From NCBI GenBank assembly GCA_028023455.1, contig JAQFVV010001019.1, forward strand, positions 1-64,000: a stretch of 64,000 bases of DNA, read 5' to 3'. Shown here piece by piece: positions 11,956 to 26,050 of this stretch. The position numbers and the translations under genes were made by a program. Source of the DNA: Epiperipatus broadwayi (taxonomy: Eukaryota > Onychophora > Udeonychophora > Euonychophora > Peripatidae). Below the pieces are notes generated by a model. It saw nothing but the letters and a program-made list of their open reading frames with translations. It had not been told where the DNA came from and did no database searches. Positions within the stretch are counted from its first letter, which is position 1, and each line of letters opens with the position of its first letter.

Positions 11956-12603
11956 ATATATAAAAAAATATTTCTATTATTTTTAAAGATCAAATTAAAA
12001 CAAAAAAAATGCATTCCTTGCGTGCACACAATTAGTCATAAATTATCAATATAGATATTTATTAAAAACTAATACAAAATTTATCTTTGTGTACTCATCT
12101 GATCCGTTTTATGTATGATTTGATAAGTTAAAATAAAAATTGTTTTTTATTGTTATAAATTTATAGAAATAATGGTATATATATATATATATTCAGTATT
12201 TTTTCTTCGACTTTATATTTTCAATTTTTCATTTAATCAAATTGTAACACAATGTTCAATTATTTAAAAACAATATAATTTTTAATTTGACTAATTTAGT
12301 TAGTATATAAACAATTAAATATAGTATTTTTAGATATTTTACAATTAGTTGCACGTTATAAATTCCCAAGTGAAAAAATGCATCGCGTTATTAAATTTAG
12401 TAATATTATTAAAAAAAACACATTTTTAAATATATATATTATTAAAGTAAAAATATATTTATCATCTTTTTATTTCTTCACATTTACATTTAATTAAAAG
12501 TAGATGTTTGCAAAATTAGTTAGATATAAAATTACAATATGTTTATTTCTTGAGACAAAATAGCTTGACGAATAGAACTATAACAAATGACAAGTTATCA
12601 TTC
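11956..12603. other. no gene seen
   Basis: AT-rich spacer with a short (TA)n at 12176-12191. No coding signal. Confidence 0.5.
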
Positions 12604-12880
12604 AATATATATATATATGTTATATGAGCACAGACTTTCACACGCACCACCACTTTCCATACTATCTCATAACACTGATACCCTTGAACACATGTTTGAA
12701 AAGATAAATAATCACCAATATACGTATGAATTCATACTTAATTCAAGTGTATCAGTGTTATGAGATAATATGGAGAGTGGTGGGGCATGTGAAAGTCTGT
12801 GCTCATATACCCTATATATTACATATATAGACACAGGTATATAATAAGCCTGTGTGTTTCAATCATTCAATATTAATGTA
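12604..12880. mobile_element. two tRNA-like repeat halves, head to head (palindrome)
   Basis: The left half (12613-12709, minus sense) and right half (12738-12880, plus sense) are inverted copies of the 3' part of the hammerhead-bearing repeat. Shared pieces are GTATCAGTGTTATGAGATA, GAGAGTGGTGG and GTGAAAGTCTGTGCTCATAT. The left half starts in minus sense with TATATTGGTGATTATTTATC, at the predicted ribozyme cleavage site. The right half ends with the ACACAGGTATATAATAAGCCTG tail. The 28-bp spacer contains TGAATTCA. Confidence 0.7.
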
Positions 12881-13369
12881 TTTTTTGTGTATGAAACTAA
12901 TATAGAGAATTTTCTTCTTACTTCTATAACCCATTATTGCTTATAAATTCCTACTGTGTTGGAAAGAATGCGATTGTTTTACTATTAACAATGTGAGGCG
13001 TTGTAATAAAACATATCCTAAGGTTGGTACTTGGAGAATAAAACCAATAAATATACAGGATAACACTTAAGGTTTTTGATTACATCAAACGGTCATAGAT
13101 TCCTTAGTCGAAACTTGACATTTCATTGTAACTAAAAGCTGGAAAAAACAACAAATAATAAAATCGCTATAATTATTATTTCTCATTCAAGGAAGGAAAT
13201 AATATTTAAAAAAAAAAAACATTCTTCTTCATATAAATAAAATTTCTAATAGCTTTTATCATATTAGCATAATACAGATGTGAATAACATCTCCACATCC
13301 ATACATCTTCATTATATCATACCATTTACAACTTTCTTAAACACTTTATCAATACTTTTTATTTATATC

Positions 13370-13412
13370 CAAACTAACAGATTTGACTGTCCTGCAGTCA
13401 TCATCAGAGCTA
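13370..13412 (-). ncRNA. hammerhead-like core, family 2, unit 1
   Basis: Minus strand: CTGATGA (13401-13407), then stem II TGACTG-CAGGA-CAGTC, then AAATCTGTTAG. The G of GAAA is lost. Stem III would be ACT/AGT around a GTT loop in the ancestral sequence. A matching stem I is not evident. Confidence 0.4.
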
Positions 13413-13559
13413 TTAATCTTTATCTTCAGTGTTTTCACTTCTTATGGAAGTAATATACTTTTCTTCTTCTTCCTTTTTCTATATATTGATTTCTACTTTA
13501 ACATATCATACCGTTACAACTTTCTTAAACACTTTATCAGTACTCTTTATTTATATCAA

Positions 13560-13600
13560 AACTAACAGTTTCAACTACCCTGTAATCATCACCAGAGCTC
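13560..13600 (-). ncRNA. hammerhead-like core, family 2, unit 2
   Basis: Minus strand: CTGGTGA (box 1 with A to G), a weak stem II, then GTTGAAACTGTTAGTTTT. This unit keeps the GAAAC box that units 1 and 3 have lost, so the three together reconstruct a full set of core boxes. Confidence 0.4.
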
Positions 13601-13749
13601 TTAATCTTTATCTTTAGAGTTTTCATTGCTTATGGAAGTAATATAATTTTCTTCTTCTTCTTCCTTTTCTTATGTATTGATTTCTACTTTAACATATGCC
13701 ATTTACAACTTTCTTAAACACTTTACCAATACTCTTTATTTATATCAAA

Positions 13750-13792
13750 ACTAACAGTGTTGAATGTCCTCCAGTCATCATCAGAGCTCTTA
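13750..13792 (-). ncRNA. hammerhead-like core, family 2, unit 3
   Basis: Minus strand: CTGATGATGACTG, loop, then CATTCAACACTGTTAG. Box 1 is intact; box 2 is CAAC in place of GAAA. Decayed. Confidence 0.35.
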
Positions 13793-13925
13793 ATCTTTAT
13801 CTTCGGTGTTTTCACTTCTTATGGAAGTTTTGATATAAATAAATAGTATTGATAAAGTGTTTAATAAAGTTGTGAATGGTATGATATGTTAAAGTGGAAA
13901 TAAATACATAGGAAAAAAAAAAGAA

Positions 13926-14599
13926 AAAGAAGAAAATTATCTTCATTATTGTGAACAACTTTATTCAGAATATATCCAAGAAGCAATTTATCTTAGAAAT
14001 CCAAAGGAAATTTGAGGGATATCATCTTTGGTTAACTTTCACATTTAACCTATGAATTACTCCTGATTTCATTAATAAATCCTTTCTTATTTTTCTTGTT
14101 TGTTTTGGTTTTATTCATTTTACTATTTTCCACACATCTAAATTAACATCAAATATCTAATGATTAGTTTCTTTATCAATATTTGCAATAAGTATGTTGA
14201 ATCATTTCATGATTGTAAATAATAGAGTAAATCAAACACAAAGAATATATTTGAAAACATGCTATCATCTTTTTTCATTCTTGTTTCATATGGCATGTAG
14301 CACATGCCTTGTTTATATGAATTATTTTAGTAATTACTTATTAGTCTTCAATGGTAGGAGAGATGGTATGCCTTTTCACATTCATGATAAATTTCCAACC
14401 TTGTGATCCCATAAAATAAACCCTGTAACATCATCCAATCTTATCCAATACTGTGATAAATTTACACTTTCATTTATTGTCCAGATTTTGTTCAGACAAG
14501 TTCTTCTCAAAGTGTTTTTTATTTTAGTGCTGATTTATTTTTTTCAAATTTTCTGATTAATACTACATTTTTTAAAAAAAAAAACAGTACTAAATGATG
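13926..14599. other. no gene seen
   Basis: AT-rich. A 70-codon open stretch at 14194-14406 has no recognisable motif and is probably chance. Confidence 0.4.
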
Positions 14600-15190
14600 A
14601 ACATTTGGACTTTATATGAAACTGAGATCAATGCTGTCAAATACATCCATACTTCAGAAAAGCAATAGCATTGTAACATTTGAGAATGTAATAATAAAAT
14701 AGGCCTTCATAAGGAAATGTGCTTGTAAGGTTCCAGAATTCCATTTTTGATGGTGATCTGATTTATTTACAGCTGGACTTGCATATTAACATTCATAGAA
14801 TGGGGGTGGGGAAATAACTTGGTTTAGTAGAGATAAATGTAAAATTGAAGGTCCTAACAAAATTGTGAAAATTGACAAAAACCTTCTGTACAAAAAGAAA
14901 AAAAATCAATCTGGACAAATTCTTACAGAACAGTGAGTGGTTGATAACTTGTTCAAGAAGGCAGATAAGTATTTCATCATGAGAATTCATGGTAGAACAG
15001 CAGCAACTCTAATTGAAGCCATCAAACAAAATGAGAAAGAGGAATTGACAATTTATTTGGACTGTTAGTAAGCCTATAAAACTGGTGAATTATTAGCTGC
15101 TGGTCACTGACCATGTTGTTCATTTTAGACAACATCAAAACAATTAGTCCATCACATTGAAGAAATGATAAAAGTGTAGTGATTTAATTT
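14600..15190 (+). pseudogene. Merlin (IS1016/ISXO2-like) transposase relic
   Basis: Plus-strand decayed DDE transposase. From 14850 one frame reads GPNKIVKIDKNLLYKKKKN, matching the GG--IVEIDE--F-K-K block with the first catalytic Asp; the following Glu is Lys. At 14960-15060 the frame reads KYFIMRIHGRTAATLIEAIK then ELTIYLDC, matching the D-R-AATLI--I block and the SDCW block with the second Asp. After two stops comes AYKTGELLAAGH, the usual continuation. Downstream sequence near 15125-15180 fits the TGAHT-NIE-LW-LKK region only loosely. At least four stops. Family assignment rests on motif order; the terminal inverted repeats were not found. Confidence 0.7.
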
Positions 15191-18149
<2,959 letters not shown>

Positions 18150-20290
18150 TTAATATTTTCATCATTGTATTCAACCATTATCCTTCCACTGCTGGATGAA
18201 CGTGTCTTAAAATATAATCCACTTTCTATGATACCTAGTCTCTCTTATCGACAACATATAAACAAACCTTCTTATTTTGTCCACTCCAAACATATATCTT
18301 TTCATATTATGATGCATGATTTGAAGTCTCTGAATTACTCATCTAATGAATGTCCAACTCTCAGATTCATAAATAAAATAGATCAATTTTCCTAATCAAT
18401 GACTGGCATATTTTCTTGCAAGATTGTTACTTCTACCAAAAGCTTTTTTTTTCATGTTTTAAGATAAATTTAATTCTTTATGTTTCTATTTATATTAATA
18501 TTTGATCAAAATATAGTTGGTAAGTTCCATGAATAACAATCTTCATTTTTTTTTTTTAAGAATATCCATTGAACATTACTTTCATCTGCTTAGAATTTTT
18601 CTTCAGTTGTTTTTTTTTTTTACTTTCATCTAATACATTTTGTAACATTTTCTGAAACCCTGAAGTATTATTTGCAAAAACAATTGCATTATCTACAAAA
18701 TCTAGACGATTTAAATAATCTCCAATTAGTTTTATTCTCTTAGCTTTTTGTATTAATCCACAAAATACATTACAACCTTCTCAATGTTAAACGTTTTAGG
18801 TGTCACTATACAATATAATCATTGTTGTTGCATTTAGATAAATATTTTTCAGATTATGATAATATACCATGTTTAGATCTTGATAATCCAATGCTTTAAT
18901 CATCATAGAAATACTTATTGAATCAAAATCTTCGTAACTTGCAAATCCAAACCACAATGACAATCCATTTTTATTGTTATTTTTTACACATTCTCTCAAA
19001 AATGGATGTGATTCTATGTTTAAAAGTGTTTTTATATTCAACTCGTTCTTTTGCTTGCTTAAAATTCAAAGTTCATTTCATATAAATTATAACTATTTTG
19101 GTAAATATTATGTATAGAACTGATAAAACATTGATCTGAAATTTCTATTATCTTTTTTATCATCTTATTTAAATATTAATTTTGTTACTACAAAATTCTT
19201 CCAATTATCTGGTACATCTTTATTATTTAGACATTTGGTATGTAACTTTATCACTATTCATTCTATTTGTTCACCTGTTTCTTTTAAGAGAGCAATAATA
19301 ATTCTGTCACTTTCTTGATTTTTTTTTATCATTTTCATTGATTTAATTGCTTATCTTGCTGTTTTATTTAAAATGCTGGGCAACACAAATATGATAACTG
19401 TAGGCAATATTTTGTTTTGATATAGTTTATTATATTATTTTTTATAGAAGCCTTACATACACTTCAGAATATCATCTTTCTTTTAGTAATAGTTTCCTCT
19501 GTTATTCTTAATGTACTTTCTTTCCAATGCAATGATGTTTTATGCTTTTAGATATATATTCTCTTCTATAGTTATTTTTTATCAATTCACATCATATTTT
19601 AAGATCATTATTAAATTCATTTTCTATTATTTTAAAAATTTTAGATATTCAAATATTCTTATTGTTGTTGTTTTCATTTATTATTTATAATGAGTTATAT
19701 TTCAGTTGCATTTAAATATTTATGCCCTTATAATAAAATATGTGTTCTCTTTGTAAATCAATTAACTCTTCTCCTTTTCTTTTAACTTCAAAAAGTACAA
19801 AATACCACATTTAATATTAGACAAGTTTTTCTTTCAATGAGTCAGTCTTTGGTCACCTGAAAATGGTCTGCAGGTGTAATTATTTAAATAAATGTTCAAC
19901 AATGAACAACTTAGGGGCACAATCAGGGTTTTCAAAGCATATTCCTACTTTAATCAACAATCCACTCTTTTGGCTTGTGAGTTCCTAAATACCTATATAA
20001 GAAAATGTTCATTTAACATACATTCTTTTTTCTTGTAATAAAACTTAGCTGATAATTCAGTTAAGAATTATTAGGGAATTGAAAAAAACTATTGGTGTTT
20101 CTTGATTTTAAATGTAGAGCTAAGAGTCAAATGTACTCCCCATACTAACACAAGTGATTTGGTGAGCAGCCCATCCATTATTCATTTACTATGTGAATAA
20201 TCATATTATAATAATAGCTGCAACTGATAGAACCCATGAAATAAACATTAGGAATCTGCCTTGTGCAAGTTTTTAAGACTTCACATAAAA
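18150..20290 (-). pseudogene. degraded RTE-type LINE, copy B (internally deleted)
   Basis: Minus-strand relic of the family at 484-3310. The 3' end (TTCCACTGCTGGATGAACG) aligns with the 3' end of copy A. RT motif A survives near 18960-18915 as GFASYEDFDS. Near 19660 the sequence jumps from the RT-linker region straight to the N-terminal endonuclease region (to 19940), so the endonuclease core and its GDFN motif are deleted. The stretch 19940-20290 is 5' leader; its blocks GAGCAGCCCATCCATTA and AAATAAACATTAGGAATCTG recur at 21400-21480. Far more eroded than copy A. Confidence 0.75.
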
Positions 20291-20329
20291 ATCAAAGGAA
20301 CTCCTTTTAGTTAATAGAAAACTGTTGAT

Positions 20330-21510
20330 TCAGTCTTTCTTAATAGTTTTCTTCTCTCTAATTTTGCATTAACAATGTATGTTACATTTCACTGGATGGG
20401 GATCACTTTCTTTTTGTATCAAATCTATTGAGAACATTACAATTCTGAATGATGTATTTTCTATTATTCAAAATATATTTCAATTTACATACCTTCAGGT
20501 TAAAGCTACTATGTCTATTTCTGTTTAGCATTTTTCGCAAAGAAATATTTCAACATATATTTTTTTCCTGCACACTCTACAATTCTATGTCCTCTCACAT
20601 TCATCACCATATTCATATTTATCCAAAGCACTTTTATTTTCAATTCGTTACAAATTGTAGTATTAAAATCTCCCATAATAATTTTTAATTTTGTTATTGA
20701 AAGCATTTTGTACACTCATATAAAAATTCTCTAATTATTCTTTATAATGAAAACTTTTTGTTACATAAACCTAAATTATCTGCATTTGATATTTTCCATT
20801 AATTTGAACAACTAATCTTGCCACTCTATATGATATATCACCAATCTCCACAATTTTGTTACTTCACTATTTATATATAAAAATCTCATTCCATTGTTGC
20901 TTACAATATTTAGTACTTTGTAGTAAGATACATGTTCTATTTTTAAACAAATTATCTTTTCAATGTTTTCTTTTACTTCATAAAATCCAATAATAACTAT
21001 TTTAATATTAGACTGTTTTTCCTATGAATCCATTTTTCTGAATTGGATGGTGATTTGAAATTTTAGATATCTTAATAAAAAGTTCTCATTGAATGGAAGT
21101 CTAGCCTTGCAATACAAAAAAAATTAGCAATCCTAGTCTTTGTGTATTATCCAATGCCTTAGCTGAAGCATTACAGTCTTCTCGGAATAAGAACCATAAT
21201 TTTATTTAGTATGTCATTATTCTAAATATACATAAAAATAAAAATGTATTTTTACATACATTTAACCTTCTTTTTTAGAGAACTTATGTAAATTATAGTT
21301 AATATCTAACAGGCAACTAACTAGAACTTCTATGGTATTAAACTCAAAGGTAAAATGTCAGCCAGCTCACCATTCTTATTGATATGCATTGATGAGCAAC
21401 TCATCCATGTTTTTAGTATAATAATCACATAGTAATATAGCTGCAATGACAAGACCATATGAAATGTTCATTAGGAATTTGTCCATCTCACTTTCTTTAA
21501 GACCTTAAAA
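20330..21510 (-). pseudogene. degraded RTE-type LINE, copy C (5' half)
   Basis: Minus-strand endonuclease half of the same family. It has IIMGDFNTTI at about 20660 and VRGHRIVECA after it, and the N-terminal end is near 21080. A 5' leader of about 400 bp (21110-21510) resembles that of copy B. It lies directly upstream of copy B in element orientation, so B plus C look like tandem insertions, or one element split by duplication and deletion. The RT half is missing. Confidence 0.75.
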
Positions 21511-23011
21511 GGAATTAAATGTTATTTTTCACTTTAATAGCAAAATTATTTCAGCAGCCAAATGGAAAATAGAATGAGCTAAGGGCTAATTGTCCCCATT
21601 TCTATTTTTGTAAAATATTGTTAATTCATTCTTTTATGGACTAAATAGAAAAAGTAGTAATATTAAGTAAATTAAAAATTTTAAGTTATTTTATTGAAAA
21701 ATTAAATTAGTCACACCATTGAATTTTGTATCATCATAATGCCCAAAAGTTGCACAGTGTAGTAAAAAAATTAACATTTAAAATCTTTATTTTCTATTGT
21801 TTATTTAATATATTTGAATTATACTTTAATTAACAGAAGTGGATAATGCAAGTGTGAAGTCGCTACTATACTTAAATGGATCTTTTGAATGGACAGTTAT
21901 ATATTCTCATGAGATATATTGCAATCGCACACATTCATGACAACTTCCATGTAATAGTTTTATTTTTTATTTTTTTTAAATTCCTGTACTAGATGTAAAA
22001 TAGAAAATTGGCTAGTTATTAATTTGATCGGAATTACTATTAACAAGAATTTTATTTTCATAAAAATAAAGCATTTGTCAAATAAAAATATTTTTTTTTG
22101 GATGTTCAACTAAAAATACTCTATATAATCAAAAATTAAGATATAATAAATGAGCTTTTTATGAGGATTAACATATTTTTTTCTAGGTATAACAATGAAA
22201 TTAGCAGGATTTAACTTTTTTAAAAAATACTGAGTCTCTTAGTAAGTATTGATTTCTTATCAAAATTGATTCTAGCAAGTATTATTATACTATAAGTAAA
22301 GTCAAATCAAATCACTTGAGGCTATTTATATTTAAATAATAAAAATGTTGATAGTTTCGAATTCCAGTGCCTTATCACATAAGACATATAACAGACAGAT
22401 TTTGAAGTCACACAAATCTGATTTTATTTTACCTACAGATATATGAAATTAATTTGGTCTATTCACATATCACCTAACAGTGTTATTAAATTCTATCTGA
22501 AAAACACACACACATTCATTGGAATATATTTTTATTTTTGTGAAAAAAAATTATTTTAAAAAATTTAACAAAACTAATACGACAAAAGTTCCTGTTATTA
22601 TGTCCAAACATTGAATATCTTCTTGTGTGGGTAAAATTTAAAATAATAATAAAAATTAGCAAGTACAATTTTTAATAAATTATGTAATAAAGTAATAAAA
22701 TCAAGTATTATGGGCACTTTAAGTTATTAATATAATTTCCGTGGTACTTTGATAAAAGTGTTGAACAAATTTATCTTAATTCAGAATATTACATTAAATA
22801 CGTTTTGACTTTTGCCTCGTAAATATTTTATAGATTTTTAGAATAGAAGAGGTTTTACTGGAATTGTTTTACATTATCAGGATTGTAGGGTTTTAATTTG
22901 TATCAGTAATATAAAGATGCAATAAGAATTTTATTTATTTTTCCTACATGAAAAAATAAAATTAATAACAATGTAAAAAAATATTTTAAGTTTAATAATA
23001 ATACTAAATAT
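21511..23011. other. no gene seen
   Basis: AT-rich, with scattered A and T runs. No recognisable feature. Confidence 0.5.
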
Positions 23012-23457
23012 ATTATTGAATGTTATCAGTAATACTAGCGCATGTGCATTGGCTTAATCGCTAGTATTACTATTACATAAATAAACATAGCGCTATATAA
23101 AATAATATCTCATTATATATGTTTAATTTCAACTAAAGAATGACGGTTCGTAAATTGTAAATATTTCGCAAGTGTCATTCATTCAAACATAACAAATGTA
23201 ATTTAAAGTGATCGTGTAACATCTCACACTCTTATTTCCACACACTTAAGATTTGCCCATACATAAACGTTTGGGTCGGAAAGAATGGGTGGATTCATTC
23301 CATTCTTTCTAAAATAATATATCTCGGGTCTGGAAAAATTGAGTATTCATTTATATAATCTCTTTAAAGCGCATGTGCATTGGCTTAATCGCTAGTATTA
23401 CTATTACATAAATAAACATAGCGCTATATAAAATAATATCTCATTATTGAATGTTAT
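23012..23457. mobile_element. small element with 79-bp direct repeats, TRIM/MITE-like
   Basis: Copies of a 79-bp sequence (GCGCATGTGCATTGGCTTAA through TCTCATTA) lie at 23038-23116 and 23369-23447, apparently identical, 331 bp apart. The whole is bounded by a 15-bp direct repeat, ATTATTGAATGTTAT, at 23012-23026 and 23443-23457. A perfect 13-bp inverted repeat (AGTAATACTAGCG/CGCTAGTATTACT) forms a hairpin at the left end, and ATAGCGCTAT is a palindrome inside each copy. The internal 250 bp is non-coding. It could be a terminal-repeat element with a target duplication, or a local tandem duplication. Confidence 0.6.
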
Positions 23458-25700
23458 TGTAACTGTCGTGACTAATATTTCACTTATTTTATATACATAT
23501 ATACACTCACAATTAATTATACTTATTCATCATTGAAATACAAAATTGCAAGATATAAAGTCTACAGACCTAAGGAATACATAATCAAGTTTATATAATA
23601 AAAGCTTTAACATGCTTTAGCTATAATTTGTGATATAGAAGTTTGTATATATACTTAAGATAATTTTATATTTTTATTAGAATATAACTTAAAAGTCCTC
23701 AATTTGAATAACATGCATCATTAATTTTTTTTGTTTGTTTTTCTAATAATGATAATAATTAGAATTTATTTTTTGATAAGTATACAGATAAAAAATTATA
23801 GTCATATCAGAAAGAGACTCGGTGTTTTGATGCACATTTTATATACGAATATATACAGACAAAGTGAGATATAGTCACATCTCATGAATCGAATATACAG
23901 TAAATAAAAATAGAACTTCCTAAAATAAACCTTTATAAAATATATAAAAAAAATTATTTGTCCGTATGATAATTGTTTTTTTTTTTTTTTGGTTTTAGAC
24001 TATTTTCTCTAAGCATTTAATTTAATACAATTTATTCTGTATTACTGTAACTTTCTTTGCCAGACTTTTGAAATATGTAATAGTCTGTTAACAAATCACA
24101 TAGGTTAATTATGAAAACATTTTTTTCTAAGTTAATGTGAATTGCTTTTTTTGTGTAAAAAAATAAATGATTGATTTATGCTAAAAAAAATGTTTATTGC
24201 AACTGGAAGACTATTTAGATTAAAAGACAGTACAATGCCAAAAAGGAAAAGAGAGAAAGAAAATCATGTCACAATTCTTGTAAACTTTAAATGACTAAAG
24301 ATACATCCATGTAACATGATAAACATTAAAACAAATTAAAACACATTAAATTTTTAAGTAATTGATATAAATAAAAAGATATGTTACCAGTTTAATATCA
24401 AAGATAGTTCTCATTAATAGAAAAAAATATATAAAGTATTGATTTTATATAACTAATTTAGTAAGTATATATATATATATTTAAACCTGTCAGAATTAGT
24501 ACTATTATACAGTTACATTAAATTTACATATTTATTATCAACTGTATGTGCTGATTTGATCATAATCGTCAATTTTTATCAAACGAAAATTTTAAAAAAA
24601 TATTTTTTTCTGAAAATAATCAAGTAAACGCATTCATATATGTGCAGACGCAGATTTGAGCATAATTCAGTATTATTCTACTATATTTGTTATTTTTATT
24701 GATATTTATTATGTAGAATTTTAAAATTGAATTGCGTAATAGTATTTACATTCTGGAAACCTATGTTCAAAACTGCACTATACTATATAGAATTTATTAA
24801 TATCTGCAAGATTTCATTTCAAACAAACTTTATTCATAATTAGTTGTTTACAATGAAAGTTATTTACAATGATTATTAAAGGTTATCATTTGAGTTCTCA
24901 TTTGTGGATAAGATTTGAAAACAAATAACATATAGTTCTAATTGCACAAAATTTTAAATATATTAAACAATTATATAGATGTTGGCTTTCTGATAAATGA
25001 AATAACAATAACTAATACTTTTGTCTATTACTGTTTTTTACTCTACAAAATATGGATGACTTTTAGACAGAGTACAGATATAGACTTACCAAAAAAAATT
25101 AATATTAAGTCACACATTTTACAAAATAGTTATGAAGATAATTTTGAAAGCAATTGAAATATAACAACAATGGAAATTTTTAACCAACAACACGAATAAA
25201 AAGAATAAGGTTTTGTGAAATTTACTTAAAAAAAACTGTACATGAATATTTTTATAAAATAAAAAAATCCAAAAATAAAAAGAGATAAAAATATAAAAAT
25301 ATGATAAAAGCCAAGTAGTATTACATTTTTTTGTGAGATGTTTAATAAACTTAATCCAGAAAGAGATAACTTATTAATGAAATATAAGATAAGTGTTATT
25401 ACAGATCTAAATAAAAACCAACTATTAGAAATTCAGTAATAATAAAAAATTAAAAATACTAAAGAAATCCAAGTTATAAAAAGCATAAAAGTAGCATTTA
25501 AGTGTTAAAACAATATATTTATAAAATAGATTTCAAATAGATTATTAAAAAGATAAATATTTTTAAAATCACACACACACACACACATATATATATATGT
25601 TAATTCTAATATTTTCATGGATAAATGATGATTTCATATTATTTACTGGATATTCTATGTGGTAAAATAGCTAAATATCTGACATTTCAGTACAATACCA
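23458..25700. other. no gene seen
   Basis: AT-rich, with a short (CA)n(TA)n at about 25569-25600. The open stretch at 24942-25157 has no motif. Confidence 0.45.
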
Positions 25701-25727
25701 AGTACCTTCCTCAAAGTGTTCTCTTTC

Positions 25728-25958
25728 TCAAATCATAGGAATGCTTGTGAGATTTAAAATTGTTTTTATTTTTTGTTTCTCCTCACACTTAATTTCTATT
25801 GGTTGAGAACTTTTAAATTTTATTTTGTCTTCCAATAGCTTCTTCCAAATGTTGTTAATCTTTTTTAATTCACATCTTTCTTTTATGCTCTTGGACCTTT
25901 TAAAAATCTCTATAGCTTCTCTTAGCAATCTCTGGTCACATTGTTCAATTTTTTTCTA
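25728..25958 (-). CDS. unrecognised open frame, possible exon or element fragment
   Basis: The minus-strand frame is open from a TAG just upstream of 25958 down to a stop at 25728, about 75 codons with no ATG start. It encodes a charged, helical-looking peptide with REAIEIFKRSKSIKERCELK and NNIWKKLLEDKIKF. Residue use (many E, K, I, balanced charges) looks more protein-like than the surrounding AT-rich noise. No domain is recognised. It may be an internal exon or a transposon fragment; splice signals are not convincing. Confidence 0.3.
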
Positions 25959-25989
25959 GAATATTTGTTTTATCAAAATTGACATCATA

Positions 25990-26050
25990 ATTAGTTTTAT
26001 ATATATATATGATTATTATCATAATTAGTTTTATATATATATATGATTAT
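25990..26050. repeat. short tandem duplication with TA core
   Basis: The stretch TCATAATTAGTTTTA-(TA)n-GATTATTA occurs twice in a row, directly before the foldback element. Confidence 0.7.

Larger units (their letters stand above)
13300..13925 (-). mobile_element. three tandem units plus one inverted unit with hammerhead-like cores, family 2
   Basis: A unit of about 180 bp is repeated three times (about 13315-13500, 13501-13685, 13686-13828). Each plus-strand unit reads ACAACTTTCTTAAACACTTT, then TTTATTTATAT, then the antisense core, then TTAATCTTTATCTT and ATGGAAG. At 13829 an inverted partial unit begins TTTTGATATAAATAAATAG and runs to about 13925. Tandem plus inverted terminal units are typical of Penelope-like elements, which often carry hammerhead motifs in these pLTRs. 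No ORF is present, so this is an orphan terminal array or a non-autonomous derivative. Confidence 0.6.
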
